Source of the DNA: CAZZKJ01 sp964654695
GTDB lineage: Bacteria; Krumholzibacteriota; Krumholzibacteriia; WVZY01
Assembly (NCBI GenBank): GCA_964654695.1
Contig: CAZZKJ010000036.1
Location: forward strand, 1 to 24,320
DNA length: 24,320 bases
Direction of reading: 5' to 3'
Part shown: piece by piece, positions 7,437 to 14,837 of the stretch
Layout: each line of letters begins with the position of its first letter
Position numbering within the stretch: the stretch's first letter is position 1
Program-made: the position numbers and the translations under genes
The notes under the pieces: model-generated
Database searches by the model: none
Seen by the model: only the letters and a program-made list of their open reading frames with translations
What the model was told of the DNA's origin: nothing

Positions 7437-7583
7437 TTTCAGGCAGGTCTCCTGGCTCACGGCATGCTCCTCAGTGCCTTCCCCGCTTTTGCGAGTGGAT
7501 CAAAACTGAGTCACCGTTTACAGTGGCGGGACCGCGCTGGATTTTCACCAGCTTCCCTTTTAAATCGATCAAGATACCTGAAA
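7437..7583 (-). ncRNA. Cobalamin riboswitch
   Basis: This is an adenosylcobalamin- or cobalamin-sensing leader RNA. On the minus strand the outer stem P1 is TTTCAGG (7583-7577) with CCTGAAA (7443-7437). Inside are the conserved elements in order: GGGAAGCTGGTGAAAATCC, CCCGCCACTGTAA, GGGGAAGGC, and the B12 box AGCCAGGAGACCTGCC (7457-7442), which matches the published consensus closely. Ligand binding in this class normally lowers expression of the downstream genes. Here those are an ECF S component, two outer-membrane receptors and, apparently, comEA. It is preceded by a good promoter and followed by a candidate terminator. Confidence 0.96.
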
Positions 7584-7602
7584 CAAGATTATGTTATAAA
7601 AC

Positions 7603-7627
7603 GCTGCTGGTTTTAACCGGCAACAGC
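7603..7627 (-). terminator. Weak hairpin after the metalloprotease gene
   Basis: On the minus strand an outer GCTG/CAGC pair and an inner GGT/ACC pair separated by an internal loop are followed by GTTTTAT. It could end the transcript of the upstream secreted-protease gene, but the stem is broken and it overlaps the B12 promoter's start region, so I hold it at low confidence. Confidence 0.2.
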
Positions 7628-7653
7628 ATACATAAGCTCAGCATGCGCGTCAA
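7625..7653 (-). promoter_or_regulatory. Sigma70-type promoter of the B12 uptake operon
   Basis: On the minus strand a -35 element TTGACG (7653-7648), a spacer of exactly 17 bases and a -10 element TATGCT (7630-7625) are seen. The predicted start near 7618 leaves about 35 bases before riboswitch stem P1. A competing A/T-rich -10 (TATAAC near 7594-7599) would start transcription almost at P1 but has only a poor -35 (TTGCCG, 19-base spacer). Confidence 0.5.
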
Positions 7654-7681
7654 CCAAAATTACTTGCAGTTTTTCCGCTGT

Positions 7682-10264
7682 TCAATGGAGCACAACGAGC
7701 TTCTTTGAAAACGCCGATTTACCTGCTGAGATCCGGAGGAAATAAACACCGGACGGCAGGAGGCCGCCCGCCGAATCCTCGGCTTTCCATGCGAGGCTAT
7801 TTATGCCGGCGCTGAGTACTGAATTCTTATCATAAACCAATCGCCCGGCAACATCATAGACAGCTACCCGGGCCTGCAGAGCGGCGGAAGACGACACGAT
7901 GAAACTAAACGTTCTAACTGACGGATTTGGCGAAGCCGATAGCAGGACCAAGGCTGGAGCGGCCCCGGCGGTCGTAATATCCCTCTGCCAAATGAGACGC
8001 GCTCCGCCGGCTTCCATGGAGATCAGGTTGTAAGTGTAGTCTCCGGGTCCGGGAACATCTGCGGCCGTAATAGAGGTTCTATTCCCCGACAAAAGGAGAT
8101 TGAATGGAACGGATGTAATTCCCTCCAAGTCATCGCGCCTTATTCTCTCAATCTTCAAGCTTTGTCCCTCGTAGCCTACAAGTTCTCCATGTAAGCGGAC
8201 GGCGGGGCCTTCTATTTCAACATTCATAAAAGCTATGGAAAAAGTGGTAACGATTGTATCGAATACATCGAGTACCCTGCGCATAAAATCCGCGCGCTGC
8301 TGAGCGCCCAGATATCCCGAGCCTCCCAGCATAACGGTCATGTATATACGCTCCGATCCCTCTGAGCCGTGGGCGGCGGTCCCGCGAACCACACCACTTT
8401 GATCCACCACGAGTGTATCTGTTTGGGGCAGCGGAGAAAGAGAACCAACATAGTCGTCCGGCGCCCCTCCATTATCGTAGGCAAATGCAAATCCACTTAA
8501 CGGAGACGAGGAAACCGTCCGCCAGGAATCCACATTCCCCACCACCATAGATGCTCCGGGTTGGAAATTACAGCCCCAATAACTCCAAAAAGCGACCTGC
8601 GTTGAATCCGGCGAACCCTGCAGCGGATCCAGCCATTCGCCCAATCTCGAGCTTTCCAGAAAAACATCTCCTCCTCTATCCATGAAGCCCATCAGTGCCT
8701 GCATTTCAGCATTCACTAGATTGGCACCCGATAAATTGAAACCGCCTATGATATAAATAGCACCGCAAAGCGATAAGTCCGCAGGCAGGGAATCCGAAAC
8801 GATGAAATTTATGGAATTTGCAGAAAGCGCTTTGCCGAAAGCGTATTCTTCCCCCAGCGCATAATTAAAGTCATCGTTGATTCCATCAAACGGTCTTGCA
8901 CATCCGTCCCGGTCGAGCACTAATATATAAGGACTGGCTGGAGCATTCGGGTGATTATGTGAGGCCGACAGGATATATTCGAAACTGGTTCCAGTCCAAC
9001 TGACAACATTGGTAATGACCATCAAGGAATCACATTCGAACCAATCCTCCACCGCGATCATGTGCGGACTCCACCCCACCGTAGTCGGATAATAATGATT
9101 AATAGTAACCGCCCCCCCTCCTATGAACCTCGTTACGGTTATTATCCATTCGGCATCGGGATTGAGCTTTATGCTGAGCGAAAGAGTGTCGGTATTATGG
9201 TCCCCCAGAAACATAAGGTAATTGCATGCCAGCGGCCCCGGCCTGAAATGGGTCAAATAACCGTTCAGCGGAAGGCATTCGGTATCTTTTTCAAATAATA
9301 TATCAGGATATAAACTTCCCTCACTGTAGTGATAACCGTCGTCGCGCGCGCCGGTAAAATAATTCCACAGGGTAAACCGGGCAAATTGATCGGTCAACAT
9401 CGTCCCCTCCGCTCCGAGCATGGTGTCGGTCGCATTCAGCGAATTTGGCCCCGGCGTAAGGCCGCATTGGTCAAGCACATTTACCAGCATTCCATCTCCG
9501 AAATTCTCCGTCAGGAACACGGCCCAAAGTACATTGCTGTAACGCCAATCCATCAAAGGCTTCTGAGGCGTTGCGAAAAAAACAGGCAGGCGTGAAAGAT
9601 AGCTGTTGAGGCTGTCGTAAACCCGCTCTTCCGCCCATACGGAAATCATTTCGAGGAATGTCAAATCCTCGCTGTAATCATATCCAATCTGAACGACATG
9701 GAAATACTCGTGGGCGGTAACGATATCCAGATTGGCTAAAAGCGTATCGACAACCTCAAAAAATCCCGTCGCCCCGGCGGTGTACGGAGGAGAAGGTACA
9801 AGATCTTCCCACACCGTCAGCCCGCTGAAAGGAACTCCGGAAGCGGAGATAATATATATATCCGTTCTGGAGTCCCCTCCGTTCGCGCCATCCGAAGGAG
9901 GAACGACGAAACCAAGCGTATCTATGAGAACGCGGTATGATCTCTCGGCGGCGTCCAGAGATCTCTGTGCATATGCGCCGAGAAGCGTGTCCGAATAATG
10001 AATGACGAAATGCGCTGATCCCAGCGTATAAGGTCCATCCGGAGGCCTGACATACTGAGATGAACCCGGCATGATATCGCCTGTGGACGAGCCGGGCTGC
10101 GAGATTCCGCATATCGGCTGTAAACCGGCGGACTGCTCATAAGCAGCGAATGGCGTGGCTGGACAAAGAGAGAGGATGCAAATTTCGATCACGAGAAAAA
10201 CCGGAACAGCGAAACCGGAGGACCCGCGGGGCAGAGATATGAAATGCTTGCAAGGATATAACAT
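7682..10264 (-). CDS. Secreted metalloprotease-like protein (MXAN_6640-type) with C-terminal sorting domain
   Basis: This is a large exported protein, probably a zinc peptidase delivered to the surface or medium. It has 860 residues, with a signal region ending near residue 40 ('PFAAYEQ'). The N-terminal domain includes 'HFVIHYSD' (85-92), 'DIYII' and the zinc motif HEYFH (185-189). 'VWAEERVYD' follows about 20 residues later, where E212 or E213 could be the third ligand, as in gluzincins. The middle (about 435-610) resembles a Rossmann-like DUF4350/amidotransferase fold ('AIYIIGGFNLSG', 'FMDRGGDVFLESS'). The last 80-90 residues form a FlgD-like/type IX sorting tail: 'SASPNPSVRTFSF', 'VYDVAGRLVYD', 'LLPSGVYFLRISAG', 'KKLVVLH'. 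It has its own near-consensus promoter and no gene partners. Proteolytic activity is inferred from the motif; the family is largely uncharacterised. Confidence 0.75.
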   Translation of the reverse strand: MLYPCKHFISLPRGSSGFAVPVFLVIEICILSLCPATPFAAYEQSAGLQPICGISQPGSSTGDIMPGSSQYVRPPDGPYTLGSAHFVIHYSDTLLGAYAQRSLDAAERSYRVLIDTLGFVVPPSDGANGGDSRTDIYIISASGVPFSGLTVWEDLVPSPPYTAGATGFFEVVDTLLANLDIVTAHEYFHVVQIGYDYSEDLTFLEMISVWAEERVYDSLNSYLSRLPVFFATPQKPLMDWRYSNVLWAVFLTENFGDGMLVNVLDQCGLTPGPNSLNATDTMLGAEGTMLTDQFARFTLWNYFTGARDDGYHYSEGSLYPDILFEKDTECLPLNGYLTHFRPGPLACNYLMFLGDHNTDTLSLSIKLNPDAEWIITVTRFIGGGAVTINHYYPTTVGWSPHMIAVEDWFECDSLMVITNVVSWTGTSFEYILSASHNHPNAPASPYILVLDRDGCARPFDGINDDFNYALGEEYAFGKALSANSINFIVSDSLPADLSLCGAIYIIGGFNLSGANLVNAEMQALMGFMDRGGDVFLESSRLGEWLDPLQGSPDSTQVAFWSYWGCNFQPGASMVVGNVDSWRTVSSSPLSGFAFAYDNGGAPDDYVGSLSPLPQTDTLVVDQSGVVRGTAAHGSEGSERIYMTVMLGGSGYLGAQQRADFMRRVLDVFDTIVTTFSIAFMNVEIEGPAVRLHGELVGYEGQSLKIERIRRDDLEGITSVPFNLLLSGNRTSITAADVPGPGDYTYNLISMEAGGARLIWQRDITTAGAAPALVLLSASPNPSVRTFSFIVSSSAALQARVAVYDVAGRLVYDKNSVLSAGINSLAWKAEDSAGGLLPSGVYFLRISAGKSAFSKKLVVLH

Positions 10265-10305
10265 TCTTCTTAAACCTGGCGATCTAACACATTAAGTATA
10301 TTATA

Positions 10306-10334
10306 ATTATACGATTCCGGGCAGAGAGGGTCAA
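10306..10334 (-). promoter_or_regulatory. Strong sigma70-type promoter of the secreted metalloprotease gene
   Basis: On the minus strand TTGACC (10334-10329), a 17-base spacer and a perfect TATAAT (10311-10306) are seen, the best sigma70 match I found in the window. Transcription should start near 10299, about 35 bases before the ATG at 10264. The sequence downstream of the -10 is also A/T rich. No terminator is evident between the TPR gene stop and this promoter. Confidence 0.72.
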
Positions 10335-10373
10335 TCAGAATTTCGGGAAATATTCGTTGAGACTTCGAGGATA

Positions 10374-11777
10374 TTAGGAGTTCTTTGCGTAATGCTTTAT
10401 CTTCTCGGAGACGTCTCTGAAAGCAACATCCACTACATAGACATCTTCAAAATAATTCTTGGCCTTTTCCGTATCTTCGATCATTTCATAGGCTAGACCC
10501 AATGTATAAATCAATCCCAGAGAATCCGTGTCCCTCCCGCTTACCAGGCTCAAGCCTTTTTCAAGCTGCTTGATGGCTAATTCAGGCTGATTTTGTTTCA
10601 TGAAGCAAAGTCCGATCATCTCCAGGCTCTTTACCTGGAATCCCCCCGCCTTCGAGGCCAATTGAAACTCGTGTATGGCTTCAGGAAGCAGATCCATTTC
10701 CAAGTATGCCATTCCCAGATCATAATGACTTCTATAATCTTCATCATCTATTGCATCTTTTATTTCAGATTTGAATTCGTCCACGATCTTGGAAACGTGT
10801 ATACCTTTTTCTGAAGCTGCAGGTCGATCGGATTTATCCTTGGCTTTTGAATCATTGCCGGGTTCGCACGCCGTTTCTGCCCGGGAAGGAGCCGGTTCAA
10901 CATTGTTTGCGGGGCCGGAAGGCTCGGAACGATCATTACCGGGGGCCGGCGGAACAATTGCATCAGGCGGCGCAGATGTGGCTGCGGAATCATCTATCTT
11001 GATTTCGCCGTAATCCAACCCGGGGCCATCCTCGGAATCATCACCGTCTCCGTCCGGTCTTGAACCTGTGGGTATCTCTGCAGTCTCCGTGGCTCCGCCG
11101 TGCGGAGAGGATTTATCCTTGTAAGAAACTGCAGTTTCCGCTTTTGCCCCTGCAGGAGCCTGCGGTTCGTCCTCAACATCACACCCCAGTACTTTCAATT
11201 TTACTTCTACCTCTTTGCGCTTTTCACCATCGCCGTTGCTGCTGTACAAGCCGCGCAATTTCATCAGAGCCTCAATGCCCTCCTTCCTGAATTCCCATTT
11301 CAGCAGGAGGTCGGCCACCTTCTCGACTATTTCAGTGCTGCTTTCCATTTCTTTGTACACACTCTCGACTTTGACTTTGAGATCCGCAGGCTGCATGCTG
11401 ACATCGAAAACAAGCTTATCCATATAGGAATTGAAATATGAAACGGCTTCTTTTTCCAATCCCTGGGCTTTTCTCAGCCGCCCCAGTGAAAACAGCACTT
11501 CCAGCCGGTTGGGACTAAGGCGGAGTATTTTCTTGCATACTGCTATAGCGTTGTTGAACAGACTAACCCGTGAATAAGCTTCGATTGCTGAATCGAAACT
11601 TTCAAAAGCATCGTGCTTGTTGCCAACTTTAAGGTAGAGATCTCCGAGTTCGTTAAAAATATTGGGGTTGTTCTTATCAAGGTCGGCCAGCCGCTTGTAT
11701 TCTTTGATAGCTTTCGGCCAATCCCTCTTGCGAACATATTCCAGAGCTTTTTTCCTTAAAGCATTAGTTTTCGACAA
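10374..11777 (-). CDS. Two-part tetratricopeptide repeat protein
   Basis: This is a probable soluble scaffold protein of unknown partner, with 467 residues. The N-terminal TPR block (about 1-195) has 'WPKAIKEYKRLADLDKNNP' and 'AIAVCKKILRLSPNRLEVL' as recognisable repeats. A long low-complexity linker rich in Pro, Ala, Glu and Asp (about 201-325) separates it from a second TPR block (about 333-467). The second block begins 'IVDEFKSEIKDAIDDEDYRSHYDLGMAYLEM' (split over 331-361), a composition I recognise from TPR proteins of delta-proteobacteria and FCB genomes. No signal peptide is seen. The start is TTG with GGAG about eight bases upstream, 17 bases after the hutI stop, so it is probably cotranscribed with hutI although no link to histidine metabolism is visible. 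A role in pilus or motility scaffolding (FimV-like C-terminus) is possible but unproven. Confidence 0.78.
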   Translation of the reverse strand: MSKTNALRKKALEYVRKRDWPKAIKEYKRLADLDKNNPNIFNELGDLYLKVGNKHDAFESFDSAIEAYSRVSLFNNAIAVCKKILRLSPNRLEVLFSLGRLRKAQGLEKEAVSYFNSYMDKLVFDVSMQPADLKVKVESVYKEMESSTEIVEKVADLLLKWEFRKEGIEALMKLRGLYSSNGDGEKRKEVEVKLKVLGCDVEDEPQAPAGAKAETAVSYKDKSSPHGGATETAEIPTGSRPDGDGDDSEDGPGLDYGEIKIDDSAATSAPPDAIVPPAPGNDRSEPSGPANNVEPAPSRAETACEPGNDSKAKDKSDRPAASEKGIHVSKIVDEFKSEIKDAIDDEDYRSHYDLGMAYLEMDLLPEAIHEFQLASKAGGFQVKSLEMIGLCFMKQNQPELAIKQLEKGLSLVSGRDTDSLGLIYTLGLAYEMIEDTEKAKNYFEDVYVVDVAFRDVSEKIKHYAKNS

Positions 11778-11794
11778 CTCTTCAGCTCCATAGT

Positions 11795-13078
11795 TTAGTT
11801 TCGACTGCGGGCTTCGCTGCTGCAGTCCCTGCCCGCGGCAAAAACTTTTTCGATAATGTTGATGCCGAATCTATAAGGCAGTTCCCTGTAATCGGCGGCC
11901 TTCAGGATAATAAAATCCGTTCTTTTTCCAGTTTCCAGGCTTCCGACTTCATCCTCGCGCCCTAAAACACACGCCGGATTGTATGTGCAGGCCGCAAGGG
12001 CTTCCGCCGGAGACATACGCATGAAGGAACATGCAATAGACATCATCATCGGCATCGATTCGCTCGGCGAGCTGCCGGGATTGAAATCCGTAGCCAGGGC
12101 AACAGCAGCGCCCGAATCGATCAATTCTCTTGCCCGCGCAAATTCCAAAGAAGGCAATCCGAAACTTGTTCCCGGAAGAAGCACAGCGATAGTGCTCGAT
12201 GATGCAATCTTGGCAAGACCGTCATCGCTCATTTTCGTCAGGTGATCTGCGCTCACTGCATCCAGTTTTACGGCCAATTCTGCCGAACTCGTATCAAAAA
12301 GTTCATCGGCATGCAATCTGGCTTTTAGACCTGCCTCTTGGCCCGCCCGCAATATTCGTTCCGCTTCACCGGTATCAAACACCCCTTTTTCGGAAAAAAC
12401 ATCTATAAATTCGGCAAGGCCTTCGCGGGCCACATGAGGTATCATCTCATTCACCAAGAGGTCCACGTATTCCGTTCTTCTGCCGGCAAAATCCAGCGGA
12501 ACTGCGTGCGCTCCCAGAAATGTGGAAGCAACCGATATGGGAAGCGCTTGCGATAATCGTTCGATCACACGGAGCTGCTTCACTTCATTCTTTAAATCCA
12601 AGCCGTAACCGCTTTTTATTTCAATTGTTGTAGTTCCATAATTCATAATCTGTTTTATTCTCTTCAGTGATATCTTATACAAATCATCGTGATCCATAGC
12701 CCTGAGATCGGACACGCTTTTTGCGATTCCCCCTCCTTTTTTGGCTATTTCCTCGTATGGAGTCCCCATCAAGCGCCATTCGTATTCCTCAACGCGGTAT
12801 CCGGCAAATACCGCATGCGTGTGACAATCCACGAATCCCGGAATAACTACGGTCCCACCGGCATCTATTTCCACGCAGCCTGCGGTTGGTCTGACACTTT
12901 TCATTACATCATCCATGGAGCCGACTGCTGTTAGACGGCCGTTCAAAGATGCCAGGGCTCCTTTTTCTATTAGCCCCACATCAGATAAATTTCCGCCCCG
13001 CCGTGGGCCGGGCGCAGAGGCGGCCATGGATAATAGTTGACGACAATTAATAAGAAGAAGATCTGCTTCCCGTTTCAA
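11795..13078 (-). CDS. hutI: Imidazolonepropionase (HutI)
   Basis: This cytoplasmic metal-dependent amidohydrolase of histidine breakdown opens 4-imidazolone-5-propionate to N-formimino-L-glutamate. With the TTG start at 13078 it has 427 residues, slightly longer than the usual 400-420. Visible motifs include the metal-binding HTH in 'VDCHTHAVFAG' (about 84-93), 'STFLGAHAVP' (about 185-194), 'RLHADE' with the histidine near 256, 'SADHL' (about 276-280) and the metal aspartate in 'ATDFNPGS' (near 331). I chose the TTG at 13078 because AGGAG lies five bases upstream; another TTG at 13093 overlaps that element. It follows hutU by 63 bases. The next hut steps (hutG or hutF) and the first (hutH) are absent from the window. 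Confidence 0.94.
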   Translation of the reverse strand: MKREADLLLINCRQLLSMAASAPGPRRGGNLSDVGLIEKGALASLNGRLTAVGSMDDVMKSVRPTAGCVEIDAGGTVVIPGFVDCHTHAVFAGYRVEEYEWRLMGTPYEEIAKKGGGIAKSVSDLRAMDHDDLYKISLKRIKQIMNYGTTTIEIKSGYGLDLKNEVKQLRVIERLSQALPISVASTFLGAHAVPLDFAGRRTEYVDLLVNEMIPHVAREGLAEFIDVFSEKGVFDTGEAERILRAGQEAGLKARLHADELFDTSSAELAVKLDAVSADHLTKMSDDGLAKIASSSTIAVLLPGTSFGLPSLEFARARELIDSGAAVALATDFNPGSSPSESMPMMMSIACSFMRMSPAEALAACTYNPACVLGREDEVGSLETGKRTDFIILKAADYRELPYRFGINIIEKVFAAGRDCSSEARSRN

Positions 13079-13083
13079 AACCG

Positions 13084-13088
13084 CTCCT
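13084..13088 (-). promoter_or_regulatory. Ribosome binding site choosing the hutI TTG start
   Basis: Minus-strand AGGAG lies five bases before the TTG at 13078-13076. The resulting N-terminus (MKREADLLLINCRQLL) matches the usual HutI beginning with little extra sequence. Confidence 0.6.
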
Positions 13089-13141
13089 AGCAAAATCCGT
13101 GTACGAATGTGGATGCCGGTCGTGACTTCAACTGCTGGTGA

Positions 13142-14818
13142 TCAGCTTTCAAGAAACGGGATTTTTATACCGTGCTTGACGGCGGTTTCTTTTGCGATCG
13201 CATAGCCAGCATCTGTATGTCTTGCAATCCCTATGCCAGGGTCACCCGTCAGGCAGCGCTCTAATTTGAGGGCTCCATCACCGGTGCCGTCGGCCAGGAC
13301 GGCAAGCCCGGCATGAATCGACAACCCTATACCCACGCCACCGCCGTGATGAACGCTTACCCAGGCGGCTCCGTTTACGGCATTGAGAAGAGCATTGAGG
13401 ATAGGCCAATCCGCTATGGCATCGCTTCCATCCATCATGTCTTCTGTTTCCCGGTAGGGGCTGGCCACAGATCCGCTGTCGAGATGGTCGCGGCCTATCA
13501 CTATCGGTGCGGAAATCTTTCCCTTATTCACCAGATCGTTCAAAGCCATACCGAAACGGGCCCGCTCGCCATAGCCCAGCCAGCAAATGCGCGCTGGAAG
13601 TCCCTGAAAGGCTACTTTGGATCTGGCGAGGCGTATCCATCGGATCAGCGCTTCTCTTTCAGGGAAAAGCTCCATGATCAGATCGTCGGTGACGTGAATA
13701 TCAGCAGGATCGCCCGACAGAGCTATCCACCGAAATGGCCCCTTGCCCTCGCAAAACAAAGGCCTGATATATGCCGGAACGAAACCGGGGAAGCAAAAAG
13801 CATCGGCAAATCCTGCTTTTTCGGCCTGCCCCCTGATGTTGTTCCCGTAATCGAAAACTATCGAACCACGTTTTTGAAATCCTGCCATGGCTTCAACATG
13901 ACGGGCAATCGACGCTTCTGCACTGGCTATATAATCGTCGGGGTTCTTGCGCCGAAGCTCCGCTGCTTCTGCAAGAGTGAGACCTTCGGGTATATACCCG
14001 TTAAGAGTGTCGTGTGCGGAAGTCTGATCCGTCACTATATCGATATCCGCTTCCCTCTCGAGGATTTCGCTGAAAACAGTTGCGGCGTTTCCTAATAGTC
14101 CTATTGATAAAGGTTCCCCGCTTCTGCGGGCATCGTTGGCTTTGGCGAGCGCATCATCCAGGTTCTCCGCGCAAATATCCAGATATTTGGTTTTTAGTCT
14201 TTTTTCTATGCGCTCGGGATCGACTTCCACCGCCAGGCAGACGCCTTCGTTCATCGTGACGGCAAGAGGCTGTGCTCCACCCATCCCTCCCAATCCTGCC
14301 GTAAGCACAAGCTTGCCCCTGAGTGAAGAACCAAAATGCTGGCCGGCGCAGGCTGCGAATGTTTCATACGTTCCTTGCAGAATGCCCTGCGTGGCTATGT
14401 ACATCCAGCTGCCTGCGGTCATCTGACCGTACATCGTGAGCCCTTTGGACTCCAGCTCCCTGAAGCTTTCCCATGTTGCCCATTTAGGAACCAGGAGCGA
14501 ATTCGCTATCAGCACCCTGGGGGCTCCCTCGTGACTTTTGAAGACACCGACGGGCTTTCCAGATTGGACGAGCAGCGTTTCATCATTTTCGAGCGAACGC
14601 AGATGTTCTACGATAGTCTCGAATGCCTTCCAGCTGCGTGCAGCCTTGCCGCTGCCTCCATATACCACCAGGTTTTTCGGATCTTCGCCGACTTCGGGGT
14701 CCAGGTTGTTGCAAAGCATCCTCAGCGCCGCTTCCTGCGCCCACCCCCTGCATTGGAGTCTTGAACCGCGGGGAGCTCGTATAGAGCGGTCCTTGATATT
14801 GATGTAATCGACCGTCAT
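13142..14818 (-). CDS. hutU: Urocanate hydratase (HutU)
   Basis: This cytoplasmic NAD+-dependent enzyme hydrates urocanate to 4-imidazolone-5-propionate, the substrate of HutI encoded next. It has 558 residues, the standard length. Conserved stretches include 'VVYGGSGKAARSW' (51-63), the glycine-rich NAD+-binding 'LTAGLGGMGGAQPLA' (172-186), 'VTDQTSAHD' (262-270), 'ARICWLGYGERAR' with the expected active-site cysteine at 412, 'IGRDHLDSGSVASP' (441-454) and 'SVHHGGGVGIGLSIHAG' (488-504). The ATG has AGGAG seven bases upstream and lies 19 bases after the dinG stop, so it probably shares a transcript with the genes before it. No deviation at a key residue was seen. Confidence 0.97.
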   Translation of the reverse strand: MTVDYINIKDRSIRAPRGSRLQCRGWAQEAALRMLCNNLDPEVGEDPKNLVVYGGSGKAARSWKAFETIVEHLRSLENDETLLVQSGKPVGVFKSHEGAPRVLIANSLLVPKWATWESFRELESKGLTMYGQMTAGSWMYIATQGILQGTYETFAACAGQHFGSSLRGKLVLTAGLGGMGGAQPLAVTMNEGVCLAVEVDPERIEKRLKTKYLDICAENLDDALAKANDARRSGEPLSIGLLGNAATVFSEILEREADIDIVTDQTSAHDTLNGYIPEGLTLAEAAELRRKNPDDYIASAEASIARHVEAMAGFQKRGSIVFDYGNNIRGQAEKAGFADAFCFPGFVPAYIRPLFCEGKGPFRWIALSGDPADIHVTDDLIMELFPEREALIRWIRLARSKVAFQGLPARICWLGYGERARFGMALNDLVNKGKISAPIVIGRDHLDSGSVASPYRETEDMMDGSDAIADWPILNALLNAVNGAAWVSVHHGGGVGIGLSIHAGLAVLADGTGDGALKLERCLTGDPGIGIARHTDAGYAIAKETAVKHGIKIPFLES

Positions 14819-14837
14819 GATTTATCTCCTTTGTCGA

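Noticed and set aside
10144..10264. Lipoprotein signal in the secreted metalloprotease (a Cys at residue 34)
   Set aside because: The preceding residues are L-S-L, and Leu at -1 does not fit a lipobox. A later Ala-rich cleavage site (near residue 40) fits an ordinary signal peptide better.
10335..10373. Terminator after the TPR gene
   Set aside because: A short GAAT/ATTC-type hairpin is present but has a mismatch and no T-run. Read-through into the metalloprotease gene cannot be excluded.
13313..14095. Long open frame of 260 codons on the plus strand
   Set aside because: It lies wholly antisense to hutU, whose product matches the family along its full length. The antisense translation has no recognisable motif and reflects codon bias of the real gene.
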